From NCBI RefSeq assembly GCF_028737195.1, contig NZ_JAQZAJ010000006.1, positions 62,001 through 126,000 of the forward strand: 64,000 bases of DNA. The letters are read 5' to 3'. Positions 17,073 through 27,623 of this stretch are shown here, in pieces (positions within the stretch are counted from its first letter, which is position 1; each line of letters starts with the position of its first letter). The notes beneath the pieces were generated by a model. It had not been told where the DNA came from and made no database searches. It was given only the letters and a program-made list of their open reading frames with translations. A program made the translations under genes and the position numbers. This DNA comes from Pseudovibrio exalbescens. Its GTDB lineage: Bacteria > Pseudomonadota > Alphaproteobacteria > Rhizobiales > Stappiaceae.

Positions 17073-18413
17073 ATGACAGAACTCAACGCTGCAAAAAACC
17101 AGAATTTGGATGCGTCTGTAACGCACTTCGCCAATGAAGTTGTTATTGAACAAAAAGGCTTCAAGAGCATTTCTGTTGTCGGGCTTGGTTACATTGGCCT
17201 TCCAACTGCGGCGATTTTCGCCTCCCGGAAAGTTCCGGTTTTAGGTGTAGATGTAAGTCAGCACACGGTTGATGCCATAAATCGTGGTGAAGCGCATATA
17301 GTCGAACCAGATTTGGATCTCGCGGTTCGTACCGTGGTATCCGAAGGTTATCTCAGGGCCTCTATGGAGCCAGAACCAGCTGATGCATACTTGATCGCGG
17401 TGCCCACCCCGTTCATAAGTAGTCAATGGAATGAAAAGGAGCCTGACTTAAGCTTTATTGAGGCGGCCAGTAGAAGAATCGCAGGCGTTTTGAAGCCAGG
17501 AGATCTAGTTGTTCTAGAATCTACAAGTCCGGTTGGCGCTACTGAGAAAATGGCGGCTTGGCTTGCTGAGGAACGGGGTGATTTGACTTTTCCTCAAACG
17601 CATGGTGAACAGTCAGATATACGTATCGCCCACTGCCCAGAGCGAGTGCTGCCAGGGCAGGTGTTGCGAGAGCTTGTAGATAATGATCGTGTGATCGGCG
17701 GTATGACACCGAGGTGCTCTAGTCGTGCTGTGGAGCTCTATAAATTAGTTGTAAAGGGCGAGTGTGTTGTCACAGATACCAGAACGGCAGAAATGGCGAA
17801 ACTTACAGAGAATAGCTTTCGTGATGTAAATATTGCATTTGCGAATGAGTTGTCAGTTATCTGCGACAATCTCGATATAGATGTTTGGGAGCTAATTTCA
17901 TTAGCCAATAGGCACCCGCGCGTCAATATCCTTAAGCCTGGTCCAGGTGTTGGTGGGCACTGTATAGCTGTAGATCCTTGGTTTATCGTAGCTAGTAGTC
18001 CTAGTGACGCTAATCTTATCCGTACTGCGAGAGAGGTCAACGACAGCAAGCCTCATTGGGTAATTGAAAAAGTGAAGAATCTTGTGAAGATTCATAGTTT
18101 TCTTCATTCAAAGCCAGTGCGAATTTCATGCTTTGGATTGGCATTCAAGCCGGATATTGACGATTTTCGAGAGAGTCCTGCATTGAAGATTGTTGATGAG
18201 CTTTCAAAGGCTTACCCGGGACAAGTTTGTGTTGTTGAGCCGTATGCCGAAACGCTCCCCGCGAGCCTTGAAGGGAAGGCTACTTTGACATCTTTTGAAA
18301 GTGCATTAGAGGCGGATATTGGAGTAATTCTTGTCGCGCACAAAATATACGCAGACAAATTTAATACATTGAGAAAGGATATGAAAATAGTCGACACGCA
18401 GGGTGTTTGCTGA
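17073..18413 (+). CDS. wecC: UDP-N-acetyl-D-mannosamine dehydrogenase
   Basis: A 446-residue UDP-sugar 6-dehydrogenase of the UDP-ManNAc type. The Rossmann motif VVGLGYIGLPTAAIF follows a roughly 30-residue N-terminal extension. The active-site region PGPGVGGHCIAVDPWF contains the catalytic Cys. ESTSPVGATE and HCPERVLPGQ are also typical. It oxidises UDP-ManNAc to UDP-ManNAcA with NAD. It lies 21 bases after wecB, in the same transcript. The extension is unusual; a later start is possible but the upstream ATG has the better context. Confidence 0.92.
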   Translation: MTELNAAKNQNLDASVTHFANEVVIEQKGFKSISVVGLGYIGLPTAAIFASRKVPVLGVDVSQHTVDAINRGEAHIVEPDLDLAVRTVVSEGYLRASMEPEPADAYLIAVPTPFISSQWNEKEPDLSFIEAASRRIAGVLKPGDLVVLESTSPVGATEKMAAWLAEERGDLTFPQTHGEQSDIRIAHCPERVLPGQVLRELVDNDRVIGGMTPRCSSRAVELYKLVVKGECVVTDTRTAEMAKLTENSFRDVNIAFANELSVICDNLDIDVWELISLANRHPRVNILKPGPGVGGHCIAVDPWFIVASSPSDANLIRTAREVNDSKPHWVIEKVKNLVKIHSFLHSKPVRISCFGLAFKPDIDDFRESPALKIVDELSKAYPGQVCVVEPYAETLPASLEGKATLTSFESALEADIGVILVAHKIYADKFNTLRKDMKIVDTQGVC

Positions 18414-19147
18414 TGTTTTTCATCTGCGCGTTGATCAAGAAACTCCTTTTGATGTGGAGAATCTCTTAGAGGGCCAAGTAGTGAGTACTGGAAGAAGTTG
18501 TGCTTTACTAGGGTGCGGAACACCATAATGAACGCGGTTCGAAGCTTAGCGAAAACCACTGCTTTGCTAACCTTTAGTGAATTAGGAGCGCCTTACCTAA
18601 TCTGTCTTTGTAAAATCAAAAATACGATCGATGCGAAAACACTGTAAGGCGTAAGTGTTGAGCTATATTACTCCTCCAGCTTTTAGTTGGGGCTTTAACA
18701 GGCAATAACCAAGATGCGAATGCTTCAACAAATGCAGTAATAGTTAGGTGGGTCGTTAATAAATTTAATTGTGCCTAAAGAGAGGTTTCGCTGCGACAGG
18801 GATCGCTTTCAGTTTGTGATCTCTAGTGAGAACCGGTAAATTTAGTGCAATATGTTCAAGTCATAGCATTTCGTGCCGGGCATCACCAAGGTCATAATCC
18901 GCTTCATAGTTTCCCAATTGTATTCCTAAACTCGCGGGCCAGGTACACTCATTGTGTTCACTCCGGTTTCCCGAAACCTTCGTTTGTTAACTACCAAAGA
19001 TGCAGCGAAGTTGGGGTGTGTTGACGAACAAAGAAAATAGACCTCGGGACGCAACCAAAATGTTTTGGACTTTTTTGAGTTAAGGGCGGATTCACAATGC
19101 AATGGTCAGAAACATTTAGCGTGAGTGTATATTTTTAGGTGAGATGC
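18414..19147. other. intergenic region within the polysaccharide island
   Basis: About 730 AT-rich bases with stops in all frames and no recognisable gene remnant, RNA or clear palindrome. It separates the wec genes from the next glycosyltransferase operon and likely contains that operon's promoter. It could be a scar of a deleted gene. Confidence 0.35.
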
Positions 19148-21187
19148 ATGAATATTTTGCGTAAAGTCGGGAGAAAAAATTCATTAGCGGCAGTTGCTGA
19201 GGAACATGACGATAGCTCTGGTGAATTCAGTTATCCAGAAGTGAATGCGCAGCTCACTATTGATCCGCTCTGGCACAGTATACCGGTCAAGGTCGGCCAG
19301 ACCCTAATTATTGAGGGCGCTGTTAAATATCACAATATCAAGGGCAATAGTAGTCGAAAAGCAGTTTTGCTGATCGACGCCCTAGACATCAATGGTACGC
19401 GCGTTGACACTCCCTGTGGTAGACTGGCGAAGTCCAATCATTTTGATGCTTACTTCAAGTATCTTCCCTGTACGCAGAATATGATCAAAGAGCTGCACAT
19501 TTTTACTGTGAAGGAGGGAATTCGCGCGATTCGCATAGCTGCATGCGGATTTAACCAAAGCGATGACGAATATGTGATACTACGCGAGCTGAAGGTGAAG
19601 CCCAAACCCAACAGTTCTCATACTCATCGGTTTCTGCGACCTAGCGCTCAAGCGGCAGAGATAAGTATACTTGGTTGGCCCGAGCAGCCGCCCAACGGTA
19701 AGCCATATGTTTTAGGTTTAATGGATGAGTTTACTACCGGCTGTTTCGAGCAAGATGTAAATTTGTTATTGCCTAGGCCAGACAATTGGTACGCACTAGC
19801 AGAGAAATACAAACCCAAGCTGTTCTTTATCGAGAGCGCTTGGAAGGGCAATTCCGGGAGCTGGCAATACAGAGTAGCAGATTATTCTAATAAGCCGGGT
19901 TCCGAAGTTGCGGAAATTTGCGAATACGCTCGAGAAAACGGCATTCCGACTTTGTTCTGGAACAAGGAAGATCCAGTTCATCACCAGAAGTTTATGTGTA
20001 GCGCAAAACTGGTAGATCACATATTCACCACCGACGCCAATATGAAGGATAGCTATCGAGCAAAGACTGGCAAAACAAATGTGCATTCATTGCCCTTTGC
20101 CGCGCAGCCTACGCTCCACAAACCGGCGCCTTTGGAAGGACGCACGCCTCTCGCGTGCTTTGCAGGCAGCTGGTATGGGAATCGTCATGCTGAACGAGGT
20201 GCGTCAATGCGCTGGTTGCTAAAAGCAGCAGACAGGCACGGATTGGAAATCTTCGATCGAAACTATAGAACCGGCATATTTCCGTTTCCTGAGGAGTATC
20301 GCGCTGGTATTAAAGGAAGCCTACCTTACAAAGACCTTTGCAAGCAGTATAGTCGCTATAGAGTTTTCCTTAATGTTAACTCGGTAATCGACTCGCCAAC
20401 CATGTTCTCACGGCGAGTGTTTGAACTGATGGCTTGTGGAACTCCGGTTGTCAGTACCTATGCGAAAGGTATCGAAAACTTGTTCGAAAGCGACGCGGTT
20501 TGGCTAGTGCACAGTGAGGAGGAGGCAGATGAAGCACTGCGTACCTTGATGAATGACGACATCGAGTGGCGCCGCCGAAGCCTGTTAGGTATTCGTGAAG
20601 TATTCGCTAAACATACCTACGCTCACCGTCTGAACTATATTTTCGATCTCCTCGGCATTGATGTGCACATTCCCGTAGAGCCCACCATTCGGCTGATCGC
20701 CGAGGCTCGCTCAGAACTCGAACTAGAGTCGTTAAGTACCTTTGTCCGTCGACAGAGTTATCGCGGCTTTAAGTTGGGCATTAAGTGCGCCTCTAACCTG
20801 ACAAACCAAGCTCACCGAATGCCGGATACAGTTTCGTTGCTCCGAGAGGGTCAGACAGAACAGTGGCTGGCTAGCCAACATACGGGTCCCGTTTTGTGCG
20901 GCTGCATCAGCCCGTTTCACCAGTATGGCGAGCACTACTTGCGCGATCTTGTTAACGCGAGCATCTACGAACCTAGCGCACGCGGCTGGGCGAAGGCGAA
21001 AGATCGTGATCTTTTCGCTTACGGTGGTGTAGCGTGTATGGGAGGAGCGCTTTGGCGCGCTAAAGAATTTCTAGAGCACCACATCAAGACTCCACCGGAG
21101 AAGTGCGCCTCCCACCCAGAACTCTTTATTTCAGACAGCGACCAATTTAAAAGAGCCGGCTTGGCTGCAGAAGTGGCGGTTAGTTAG
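19148..21187 (+). CDS. multidomain glycosyltransferase with CgeB-like domain
   Basis: A 679-residue protein. Residues about 25-170 form a beta-rich region of unknown type, possibly carbohydrate-binding. Residues about 170-500 resemble the CgeB/GT1_2-type GT-B fold. Its C-terminal half contains SRRVFELMACGTPVVSTYAKG, the typical donor-binding signature, preceded by LNVNSVIDSPTMFSR. The last about 160 residues look like part of a GT2-type domain of the kind paired with such proteins. The ATG at 19148 is preferred over a GTG three codons earlier. It is followed after 2 bases by another large glycosyltransferase. Acceptor and donor unknown. Confidence 0.7.
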   Translation: MNILRKVGRKNSLAAVAEEHDDSSGEFSYPEVNAQLTIDPLWHSIPVKVGQTLIIEGAVKYHNIKGNSSRKAVLLIDALDINGTRVDTPCGRLAKSNHFDAYFKYLPCTQNMIKELHIFTVKEGIRAIRIAACGFNQSDDEYVILRELKVKPKPNSSHTHRFLRPSAQAAEISILGWPEQPPNGKPYVLGLMDEFTTGCFEQDVNLLLPRPDNWYALAEKYKPKLFFIESAWKGNSGSWQYRVADYSNKPGSEVAEICEYARENGIPTLFWNKEDPVHHQKFMCSAKLVDHIFTTDANMKDSYRAKTGKTNVHSLPFAAQPTLHKPAPLEGRTPLACFAGSWYGNRHAERGASMRWLLKAADRHGLEIFDRNYRTGIFPFPEEYRAGIKGSLPYKDLCKQYSRYRVFLNVNSVIDSPTMFSRRVFELMACGTPVVSTYAKGIENLFESDAVWLVHSEEEADEALRTLMNDDIEWRRRSLLGIREVFAKHTYAHRLNYIFDLLGIDVHIPVEPTIRLIAEARSELELESLSTFVRRQSYRGFKLGIKCASNLTNQAHRMPDTVSLLREGQTEQWLASQHTGPVLCGCISPFHQYGEHYLRDLVNASIYEPSARGWAKAKDRDLFAYGGVACMGGALWRAKEFLEHHIKTPPEKCASHPELFISDSDQFKRAGLAAEVAVS

Positions 21188-21189
21188 AA

Positions 21190-23436
21190 ATGATCAAGCG
21201 TGTTCTCATATGCGGTAACCCTGACCTGAATTATATTGATGGCTCTGCGATTTGGTCGCAAACCATCGCACTGGCCACTGCTGCTACCGGTTCGGCGAAG
21301 GTTGACTTCTTGACCAGAAGCGCCCCGGCTCGAAGAGAGCTTTTTGCTCCGCTGCAAGCAAACTCCAACATTACTCTACTGAATGGCGCAGCACGCGAAC
21401 ATTGGAGTGGCAGAAGTTTTGCGCGAATTACTCCAGCGATGATGGGAGAGTTAGCCGCCCGCTTGGATGAGGACCAACCTTACGACATTATAATCATTCG
21501 AGGCTTGGAGATTGCAACTCAGTTTCTTGACAAACCTCGGTCGCTGGCCAAATGCTGGATCTACCTGACCGACATCCCCCAAGAAGCGAGTGCATATCGC
21601 CCTGATGAGCAGCTAACGATGCAGCGTATTGCCGAAGGCTGCAATCTTCTGTTATGTCAGACGGATGGATTTAAAGCCCTTTGGCAAGCATTGGTTCCTG
21701 ACTTAAAAGCCGACAAGATTAAGCTTTACACGCCGGTGATTCCGGACTTTACAGAAAGTCTGCCGCCTATAAGTCAGCGCCCTCAGATGAGCATCTACGC
21801 TGGCAAGTTTAAGGGCGATTGGATGACTTTAGAAATGGCTTTGGCTTGGCCCTATGTCCATCGAAAACTGCCAGGAAGCGAACTGGTTATGGTCGGCGAC
21901 AAGATCCACAATGAGTTGGAACGGCCTAACTATGCTGTGCAAATGAAGCGCGCACTAAAAGACACCCAGGGCCTGAAATGGCTAGGTGCTCAAACGCGTG
22001 AAGCTGTGCAACAGCAGCTGCGTCAAGCCAGAGTGGGTCTCTCGTGGCGCAATGAGGGTATGAACGATACCTTAGAGTATTCCACCAAAATTCTAGAGTA
22101 CGGAGGGGCAGGCTGCGCTGCCATTCTTAATAGAAATCCGCTGCACGAACGGCTCTTGGGAAAGGATTATCCGCTTTTTGCGAATAGCGAAGATCAGTTC
22201 AAGAAACAGCTAGTACGCGCTCTGAATGAACCAGAAGTATCCCAGCAGGCCGCCGATTCGCTCAAGTTGTTGGCAGAACGTCACACTTTCTCAGCTCGGG
22301 TCATAGAAATTCAGAAGTGGATGAACGACACATCCTATGCATTAATAACTAGGCCCAAACATCAAGCGCCGTTGGCGGAGCAGGTGCTCAAGGTGGTAGG
22401 GCCTGCATTGAAATTATATCAGCGGCTAGTAGCCTCCCCCAAACAGCCGCCAACAAAGAAAACAATCCGAGTACTAGTTGCAGGGCACGATCTCAAGTTT
22501 TTTACCCCGTTGCAGAAAAAATTGGAAGCGATGGGACGGCTAGAGTTCATAACCGACCAATGGCAGGGACACAATCTGCACGACAAGTCAAAGAGCCGAG
22601 CATTATTAAAGCAAGCCGACGTCATATTTTGTGAATGGTGCCTCGGCAATCTTAAATGGTACTCACACAATAAAATCCCTCATCAGCGGTTGGTGGCGCG
22701 TTTTCATTTGCAGGAACGGGAGCTACCTTATTTGGCGGAAGCCAACTGGAAACAAATTGATCATATCAGCTATGTCAGCGAGTTCATTCGCCGGGAAGGG
22801 CAAAAAGCGTTTAGCTTTCCTTTCGAGAAAACATCGGTAATCCCTAACCTGCTAGATGAAAGCAAGTTTACACCTAAGAAGAAGACAGCTGATGCTCGTT
22901 ATACCTTGGGCATCATCGGTGTTGCTCCGGCCCGGAAGCGCCTTGACCGAGCCTTGGATCTATTGGAAGCTCTGTTAGAAGAAGATAATCGCTACTGCCT
23001 TCGAGTGAAGGGAAAGCATCCATTGGAGTACGATTGGCTGCTAAAGCGCGAGGATGAACGGGAGTACTATCGAAACGTTTTTGAGCGGATCAACAGCAAC
23101 TCAAGGCTTCGCCACAAAGTTATCTTTGACCCGCCAGGTGATGACGTGAATGAGTGGTTTACTATGATTGGATATATCCTGTCACCATCAGACTTTGAGT
23201 CATTCCATATGGCTATTGGGGAAGGATTGTTAACTGGAAGTAAGCCGATCATCTGGGATTGGGAGGGTGCATCTGAGATCTGGGGTGAGAAGTGGATAAT
23301 CAGAACTGTTGAAGAGGCAAAACAAGCTGTGATTGACTATAGTCCAGAGAACGAATTGCGCACAGAGATTAAGGGTATCCTGTCGTCGCAGGAAACCAGT
23401 CAAAAGTGGTTGGATATTATCCAAAAGGGTCCATAA
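21190..23436 (+). CDS. tandem GT-B glycosyltransferase
   Basis: A 748-residue protein built of two GT-B-like halves joined near residue 400. The first half opens with VLICGNPDLNYIDGSAIWSQ and contains EYSTKILEYGGAGCAAILNR, a donor-site signature. The second opens with IRVLVAGHDLKFFTPLQKKL and contains LGIIGVAPARKRLDRAL and LSPSDFESFHMAIGEGLLTG with the expected glutamates. Both are predicted to be retaining family-4-like transferases working on the cytoplasmic side. It follows the previous gene by 2 bases and precedes the heparinase/FkbM fusion, so the three probably build and modify one polymer. Confidence 0.72.
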   Translation: MIKRVLICGNPDLNYIDGSAIWSQTIALATAATGSAKVDFLTRSAPARRELFAPLQANSNITLLNGAAREHWSGRSFARITPAMMGELAARLDEDQPYDIIIIRGLEIATQFLDKPRSLAKCWIYLTDIPQEASAYRPDEQLTMQRIAEGCNLLLCQTDGFKALWQALVPDLKADKIKLYTPVIPDFTESLPPISQRPQMSIYAGKFKGDWMTLEMALAWPYVHRKLPGSELVMVGDKIHNELERPNYAVQMKRALKDTQGLKWLGAQTREAVQQQLRQARVGLSWRNEGMNDTLEYSTKILEYGGAGCAAILNRNPLHERLLGKDYPLFANSEDQFKKQLVRALNEPEVSQQAADSLKLLAERHTFSARVIEIQKWMNDTSYALITRPKHQAPLAEQVLKVVGPALKLYQRLVASPKQPPTKKTIRVLVAGHDLKFFTPLQKKLEAMGRLEFITDQWQGHNLHDKSKSRALLKQADVIFCEWCLGNLKWYSHNKIPHQRLVARFHLQERELPYLAEANWKQIDHISYVSEFIRREGQKAFSFPFEKTSVIPNLLDESKFTPKKKTADARYTLGIIGVAPARKRLDRALDLLEALLEEDNRYCLRVKGKHPLEYDWLLKREDEREYYRNVFERINSNSRLRHKVIFDPPGDDVNEWFTMIGYILSPSDFESFHMAIGEGLLTGSKPIIWDWEGASEIWGEKWIIRTVEEAKQAVIDYSPENELRTEIKGILSSQETSQKWLDIIQKGP

Positions 23437-23441
23437 ATTTT

Positions 23442-25964
23442 ATGATGACTAGTGATCTACTATCCTATGTGACGCCGATGGCTAGAGATTATATCCAGGC
23501 AACAGTTAAGACATCCAACAAATCTCACTTTGAATTGCTAAAGAAGCTGATTGATAGAGGACAGTTTGAAGCGCAGAGCTTCGAAGACAGCAATCTAGAT
23601 ATATTGACTTTTGATTGGCAAAATCTTGAACGTGATCGAAACTGGTGGTGGCAATTGCAAGCGCTGCCATTTTTATCTTGGTACATTAATAGCTTTTCAT
23701 TGCAAAGCAAGGAAGAGCAAAAAATTTACTTTGCGGCCTGCTTGGACGCGGTCCACAATTGGATTGATAAAGCTAAACAGAATAAAGAATCGCCACTCGT
23801 CTGGCATGATCACGCAGCCGCATTTCGTATCCGCAATCTTACAAACTGGCTCGTTTTTTGCCGACACTACAACCTGCCTTTAGATAATGAGCCTCGAGTT
23901 GAAGCTCTTGGTGACCTTATTATTGAACATCTCGATTGGCTGCAGGAAGATAAACACTATTCGAAGCATACAAACCACGGCTTTGACCAGGCGATGATCG
24001 CGCTAATCATCTCGTCGATGTTTTCCTTTGACGGATCAGAAGATTACCGCCGCCTAAACCGCAAACGCTTGAAGGAAGAGGTTGCTTTTGCCTTCACCAA
24101 TGAGGGTGTACACAAAGAAAACAGCCCCAGCTATCAGAAGATGATGTTTAGCAGGCTGCAGCAGTTGAGGACCCTTGCACTTCTTGGAGACAAAGAAATT
24201 TCTAACATGAGCGACCAGTTTGTCGCTAAGGTAGAAGCCTTTTTGCGTGCCATTACTCTCCCAAATGGTTTGTTGCCAATGATTGGGGATACACGCGGAG
24301 ATGATGAGGGCCTAGTTTACGAGCAGAAGCAGCAAATTGATGTTTTGGACTATTCTGCGTCTGGCTATGTAATTGTCCGAGGTGACGTTGTCGGCAAAGA
24401 CTTCCATCTGGTTTTTAAGGCCAGCCACCTGTCTCATTATCACAGGCATGATGATGATCTCTCTATACATTTATACTTTGATGGGAAGGTCCTATTAGGC
24501 GACGGCGGACTTGGTTATTACAATGAGAGATGTGAGAAAAGAAAGGCACTGAGATCCTGCACCGCTCACAATGTGCCGTACATTATTGGTTCGGAGGCTG
24601 TCAGGAAAGTGGAAGATCTCAGAGGATCACCACCCACGGTGACGATGAACGGCAAAACTATTATCGGAAAGACGCACTGCTTTGGTACTGAGGTAACAAG
24701 AGAGCTAGACCTTTCTCGACTGCGTGACGGTAAGATAACAATCAAAGACATAGCAGGTGGCGACTCGGAAACACTCGCAGTGAATTTCTTTTCATCTGAA
24801 GGTCTATATCATGCTGAAGGCTGTTTATTTGTTCCCATCCATGCGGATAGAGCCTTAAAAGTAGATATGTTGTCCGAGGTAAATATAAAGGAAAATAGTA
24901 ATTTAATATCAAAAGAATTTTCCAAGTTCGCTACAGCTTCTTCTTGCACGCTGACTTCTTCAAAAAGAAAATCTAAGGCTATTGAATTTGAATTAGACCT
25001 TAATACGCGAATTGATGTTAACCGCACTGGGCTTGCCAATAGCGCTCATCCTCATGAAAGAAAGAGCAACGGGAGCAAGTCAACCTTTACTCTTGAAGTG
25101 GATGGTTTTCAGTATGCAATGGTCCTTCCACACTGGGAGACTGACTATATCCAAGGTATGCTCGCTGAAAAGGCAATGCCCTATGAGCTTCCGATGCTAC
25201 GTACCATGCGACAATTGCTGACAAGAGGTGATCTTGTTTTGGATATTGGCGCCAACATTGGCAACCATACGCTGTATTTGGCCGCAGCCACTGGCTGTAA
25301 TGTTATTGCGTTTGAACCCAACCCCATATTGGCTACACCTTTGCAAAGATCGATTGACCTCAATGATCTTGGTGAACGTGTCTCGTTGATAGCCAAAGGC
25401 GTCGGATCAGAGGAAGCCAAAGGTGTTTTCAAGGTCTCAAAACCAGATAATCTTGGCGCTCAAATGCTTACATTAATCGACACTGCTAATGAATCAGATA
25501 GTGAAGGACGTGCCGTCGATGTGGTGCCGCTGGACAGCATGAGTTTTGCTAGCCGAGTTAAAGCGATTAAAGTCGATGTCGAGGGGATGGAGCTAGATGT
25601 CCTCCGTGGGGCTAGGGAACTTATTGCAAGAGATCAGCCTAGCCTCTTCATTGAGTCGCAGAATGAAGCTGAGTTTGCCAAGATACATGAGTTTCTTGAG
25701 CCTTGGGGATACGTTTATTGGCGGACTTTCAATGCGACTCCTACCAACTGGTTCGTTCCCAAACATTTAGCTTCCCGAGCAGATCTCCAGCAGAATGGCT
25801 TGGAGCAAGGAACAGCTTTCTATAAGCTATGGGATGAGCGGCAGCGCCTAAGAAAGTCGAATTTAGAATTGCAGGAAAAATGCAAAACAGCCAATAGGCG
25901 ACTGACGGATATTCAGAAAATATTGGATGAACCAACAACCTCAACGTCTGCAAAAAACAGGTGA
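23442..25964 (+). CDS. heparinase II/III-like and FkbM methyltransferase fusion
   Basis: An 840-residue fusion. Residues about 30-540 match the heparinase II/III / alginate-lyase architecture: an alpha-toroid (HDHAAAFRIRNLTNWL, KHTNHGFDQAMIALI) followed by the beta-sandwich with HLSHYHRHDDDLSIHLYFDG. Residues about 570-780 are an FkbM-type SAM methyltransferase: VLDIGANIGNHTLYLAAATG (SAM loop), IAFEPNPILATPLQRSI and IKVDVEGMELDVLRGA. A coiled-coil tail ends the protein. It likely modifies the polysaccharide of this cluster. ATG 23442 was chosen; an earlier in-frame ATG lies inside the preceding gene. The C-terminus ends next to an IS5 remnant, so the last residues may be altered. Confidence 0.75.
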   Translation: MMTSDLLSYVTPMARDYIQATVKTSNKSHFELLKKLIDRGQFEAQSFEDSNLDILTFDWQNLERDRNWWWQLQALPFLSWYINSFSLQSKEEQKIYFAACLDAVHNWIDKAKQNKESPLVWHDHAAAFRIRNLTNWLVFCRHYNLPLDNEPRVEALGDLIIEHLDWLQEDKHYSKHTNHGFDQAMIALIISSMFSFDGSEDYRRLNRKRLKEEVAFAFTNEGVHKENSPSYQKMMFSRLQQLRTLALLGDKEISNMSDQFVAKVEAFLRAITLPNGLLPMIGDTRGDDEGLVYEQKQQIDVLDYSASGYVIVRGDVVGKDFHLVFKASHLSHYHRHDDDLSIHLYFDGKVLLGDGGLGYYNERCEKRKALRSCTAHNVPYIIGSEAVRKVEDLRGSPPTVTMNGKTIIGKTHCFGTEVTRELDLSRLRDGKITIKDIAGGDSETLAVNFFSSEGLYHAEGCLFVPIHADRALKVDMLSEVNIKENSNLISKEFSKFATASSCTLTSSKRKSKAIEFELDLNTRIDVNRTGLANSAHPHERKSNGSKSTFTLEVDGFQYAMVLPHWETDYIQGMLAEKAMPYELPMLRTMRQLLTRGDLVLDIGANIGNHTLYLAAATGCNVIAFEPNPILATPLQRSIDLNDLGERVSLIAKGVGSEEAKGVFKVSKPDNLGAQMLTLIDTANESDSEGRAVDVVPLDSMSFASRVKAIKVDVEGMELDVLRGARELIARDQPSLFIESQNEAEFAKIHEFLEPWGYVYWRTFNATPTNWFVPKHLASRADLQQNGLEQGTAFYKLWDERQRLRKSNLELQEKCKTANRRLTDIQKILDEPTTSTSAKNR

Positions 25965-26099
25965 GCTGCTTCCCATTGGTTGGACATGGGGAAAAGACTT
26001 CATGAACCTGCTGATCTTAGTTGGTATAGTGCGATTGCCTCTGACGTTGACCCTTGTAGCTGGACACCCGCAAATACCCAATGATTTTGGGTTTGGCTT

Positions 26100-26493
26100 G
26101 GCGGTGTAGCCGATTTCTTTCGATTTGAGGGCGATTTTGGCCTCGGCCCGGGCAAGGCCGATCGTGCGGATGAACAGGCCGTAGCGGTTTTTCTGATGGG
26201 CAAAGACATGCTCGACGCGAGCCCGGATCGAAGATTTCTTCGCATTGGCACGCCCGGTTGCCTCTGGCATCGGCTTGTTGGCCGGCTTACGCCGGTGGAT
26301 GCGGTGCACCAGCATGTTCTTGACCAGCCACTTCTCGTTCTTCTTTGATCGATAGGCGCTGTCCGCCCACACATCGGAGGCTGTATTGTCCTTTGTAATG
26401 ACGTGCTTCAACTGGCGGCCATCGGCGTCTGAAGCCGATGTCACCGCGCAGCCCCGGATAAAGCCCTAACGCCGGTCTATGCTGATATGGCTC
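26100..26493 (-). pseudogene. IS5-family transposase remnant (C-terminal part)
   Basis: Read on the minus strand, this encodes the C-terminal part of an IS5-family transposase: NTASDVWADSAYRSKKNE contains the second catalytic Asp, and RARVEHVFAHQKNRYGLFIRTIGLAR contains the Glu-bearing helix (given here in parts: ARVEHVFAHQK). There is an in-frame TAG at 26466-26468. The N-terminal half is missing, cut off exactly where the next IS begins at 26494. The reading frame runs on toward 25941 but that tail is not clearly homologous. Confidence 0.75.
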
Positions 26494-26547
26494 TGACCTG
26501 CCCCCCGTGGCTCCCTCATTCATAACGAGAGTTTGCAGATCTGGGTT

Positions 26548-27363
26548 TTATATTCTTCGGCGCGCTTCTGCGGGCGTTTGATTGCCGAGCGATGAGTGCG
26601 GCCTGACGTGGTTGTAGTCGTATCGCCAAAGCGCCAGCTTTCGACGGGCATCTTGCAGATTGTCGAACATCTCTTCATTCAAGAACTCGTCGCGTAGACT
26701 ACCGTTGAATGACTCGATGAACGCGTTCTGCTGCGGCTTACCTGGGTTGATGTAATGCTAGTCGACTTCGTTGTCGTTTGCCCATTTCAGGATCGCCCGG
26801 CTGGTGAACTCCGTCCCATTGTCCGAGACAATGCTCTTTGGCTTTCCGTAGACACGCACAAGAGCGTCCAGTTCGCGGGCGACCCTGGCACCAGAGATCG
26901 ATGTGTCTGCAACCAAGCATAGGTTTTCTCGGCAACAATCGTCGTTCACCGCCAAAATACGGAACCTTCGGGATGCACCGAACGTGTCGGACAGAAAGTC
27001 CAGCGACCAGCGTTCACCAGAACTCAGAGCCTCAGGCATCGGCGTACGCGATCCGCGAGCGCGTTTCCTGCCCCTTCGTCGTCTGACGCCCAGTTTCTCT
27101 TCTTTGTACAGGCGATAGAGCTTCTTGTGGTTCATCACATATCCTTCGCGCTCCAGCATCACGCCGATCCGGCGGTAACCAAACCGACGCCGCTTGGCCG
27201 CGATGGCCTTCATCTCTTTGCGTATCTCAGGATTGTCAGGCGGGCGCTCACGCCGGACATTCTTGGGATCGACACCGACAAGTCGGCAGGCCCGGCGCTG
27301 CGAGATGTCATGATCCCGCATCGCCCGGAGCGCTGCTTCGCGCCGCTCATTCGACGTCGTCAA
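26548..27363 (-). pseudogene. IS407-like transposase OrfB with amber stop
   Basis: A DDE transposase with HTH_21 and integrase core: SSGERWSLDFLSDTFGASRR carries the first Asp, IVSDNGTEFTS the second, and [18 protein letters not shown] the Glu. A TAG at 26760-26758 interrupts the frame at a position where relatives have Trp (EVD[13 protein letters not shown]). Downstream the frame continues cleanly to the natural end at 26548 with [20 protein letters not shown]. The protein therefore lacks its catalytic Glu unless the stop is read through. The start is a TTG overlapping the end of orfA. Confidence 0.85.
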
Positions 27364-27623
27364 CTCTTTCCCAGCAAGTCCTTCAACACGACGTTGTCCA
27401 GCATCTGGTCCGCGAGCAGACGCTCTAGTTTGGCATTCTCATCCTCCAACGCCTTCAGCTTGGCTGCATCGGACACTTCCATGCCGCCATACTTGGATTT
27501 GAACTTATAGAATTTGCCCTGACTTAGGCCATGCTTGCGGCAAACCTCCGCCGTCAGCATCCCGGCTTCATGTTCTTTGATCATTCCGATGATCTGCGCT
27601 TCTGTAAAACGGCTCTTGCGCAT
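27360..27623 (-). CDS. IS407-like transposase OrfA
   Basis: An 87-residue DNA-binding protein with the signature RKSRFTEAQIIGMIKEHEAG, a helix-turn-helix around EVCRKHGLSQGKFYKFKSKY and a leucine-zipper tail ending LLADQMLDNVVLKDLLGK. It is complete. It overlaps the broken orfB by 4 bases. Confidence 0.88.
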   Translation of the reverse strand: MRKSRFTEAQIIGMIKEHEAGMLTAEVCRKHGLSQGKFYKFKSKYGGMEVSDAAKLKALEDENAKLERLLADQMLDNVVLKDLLGKS

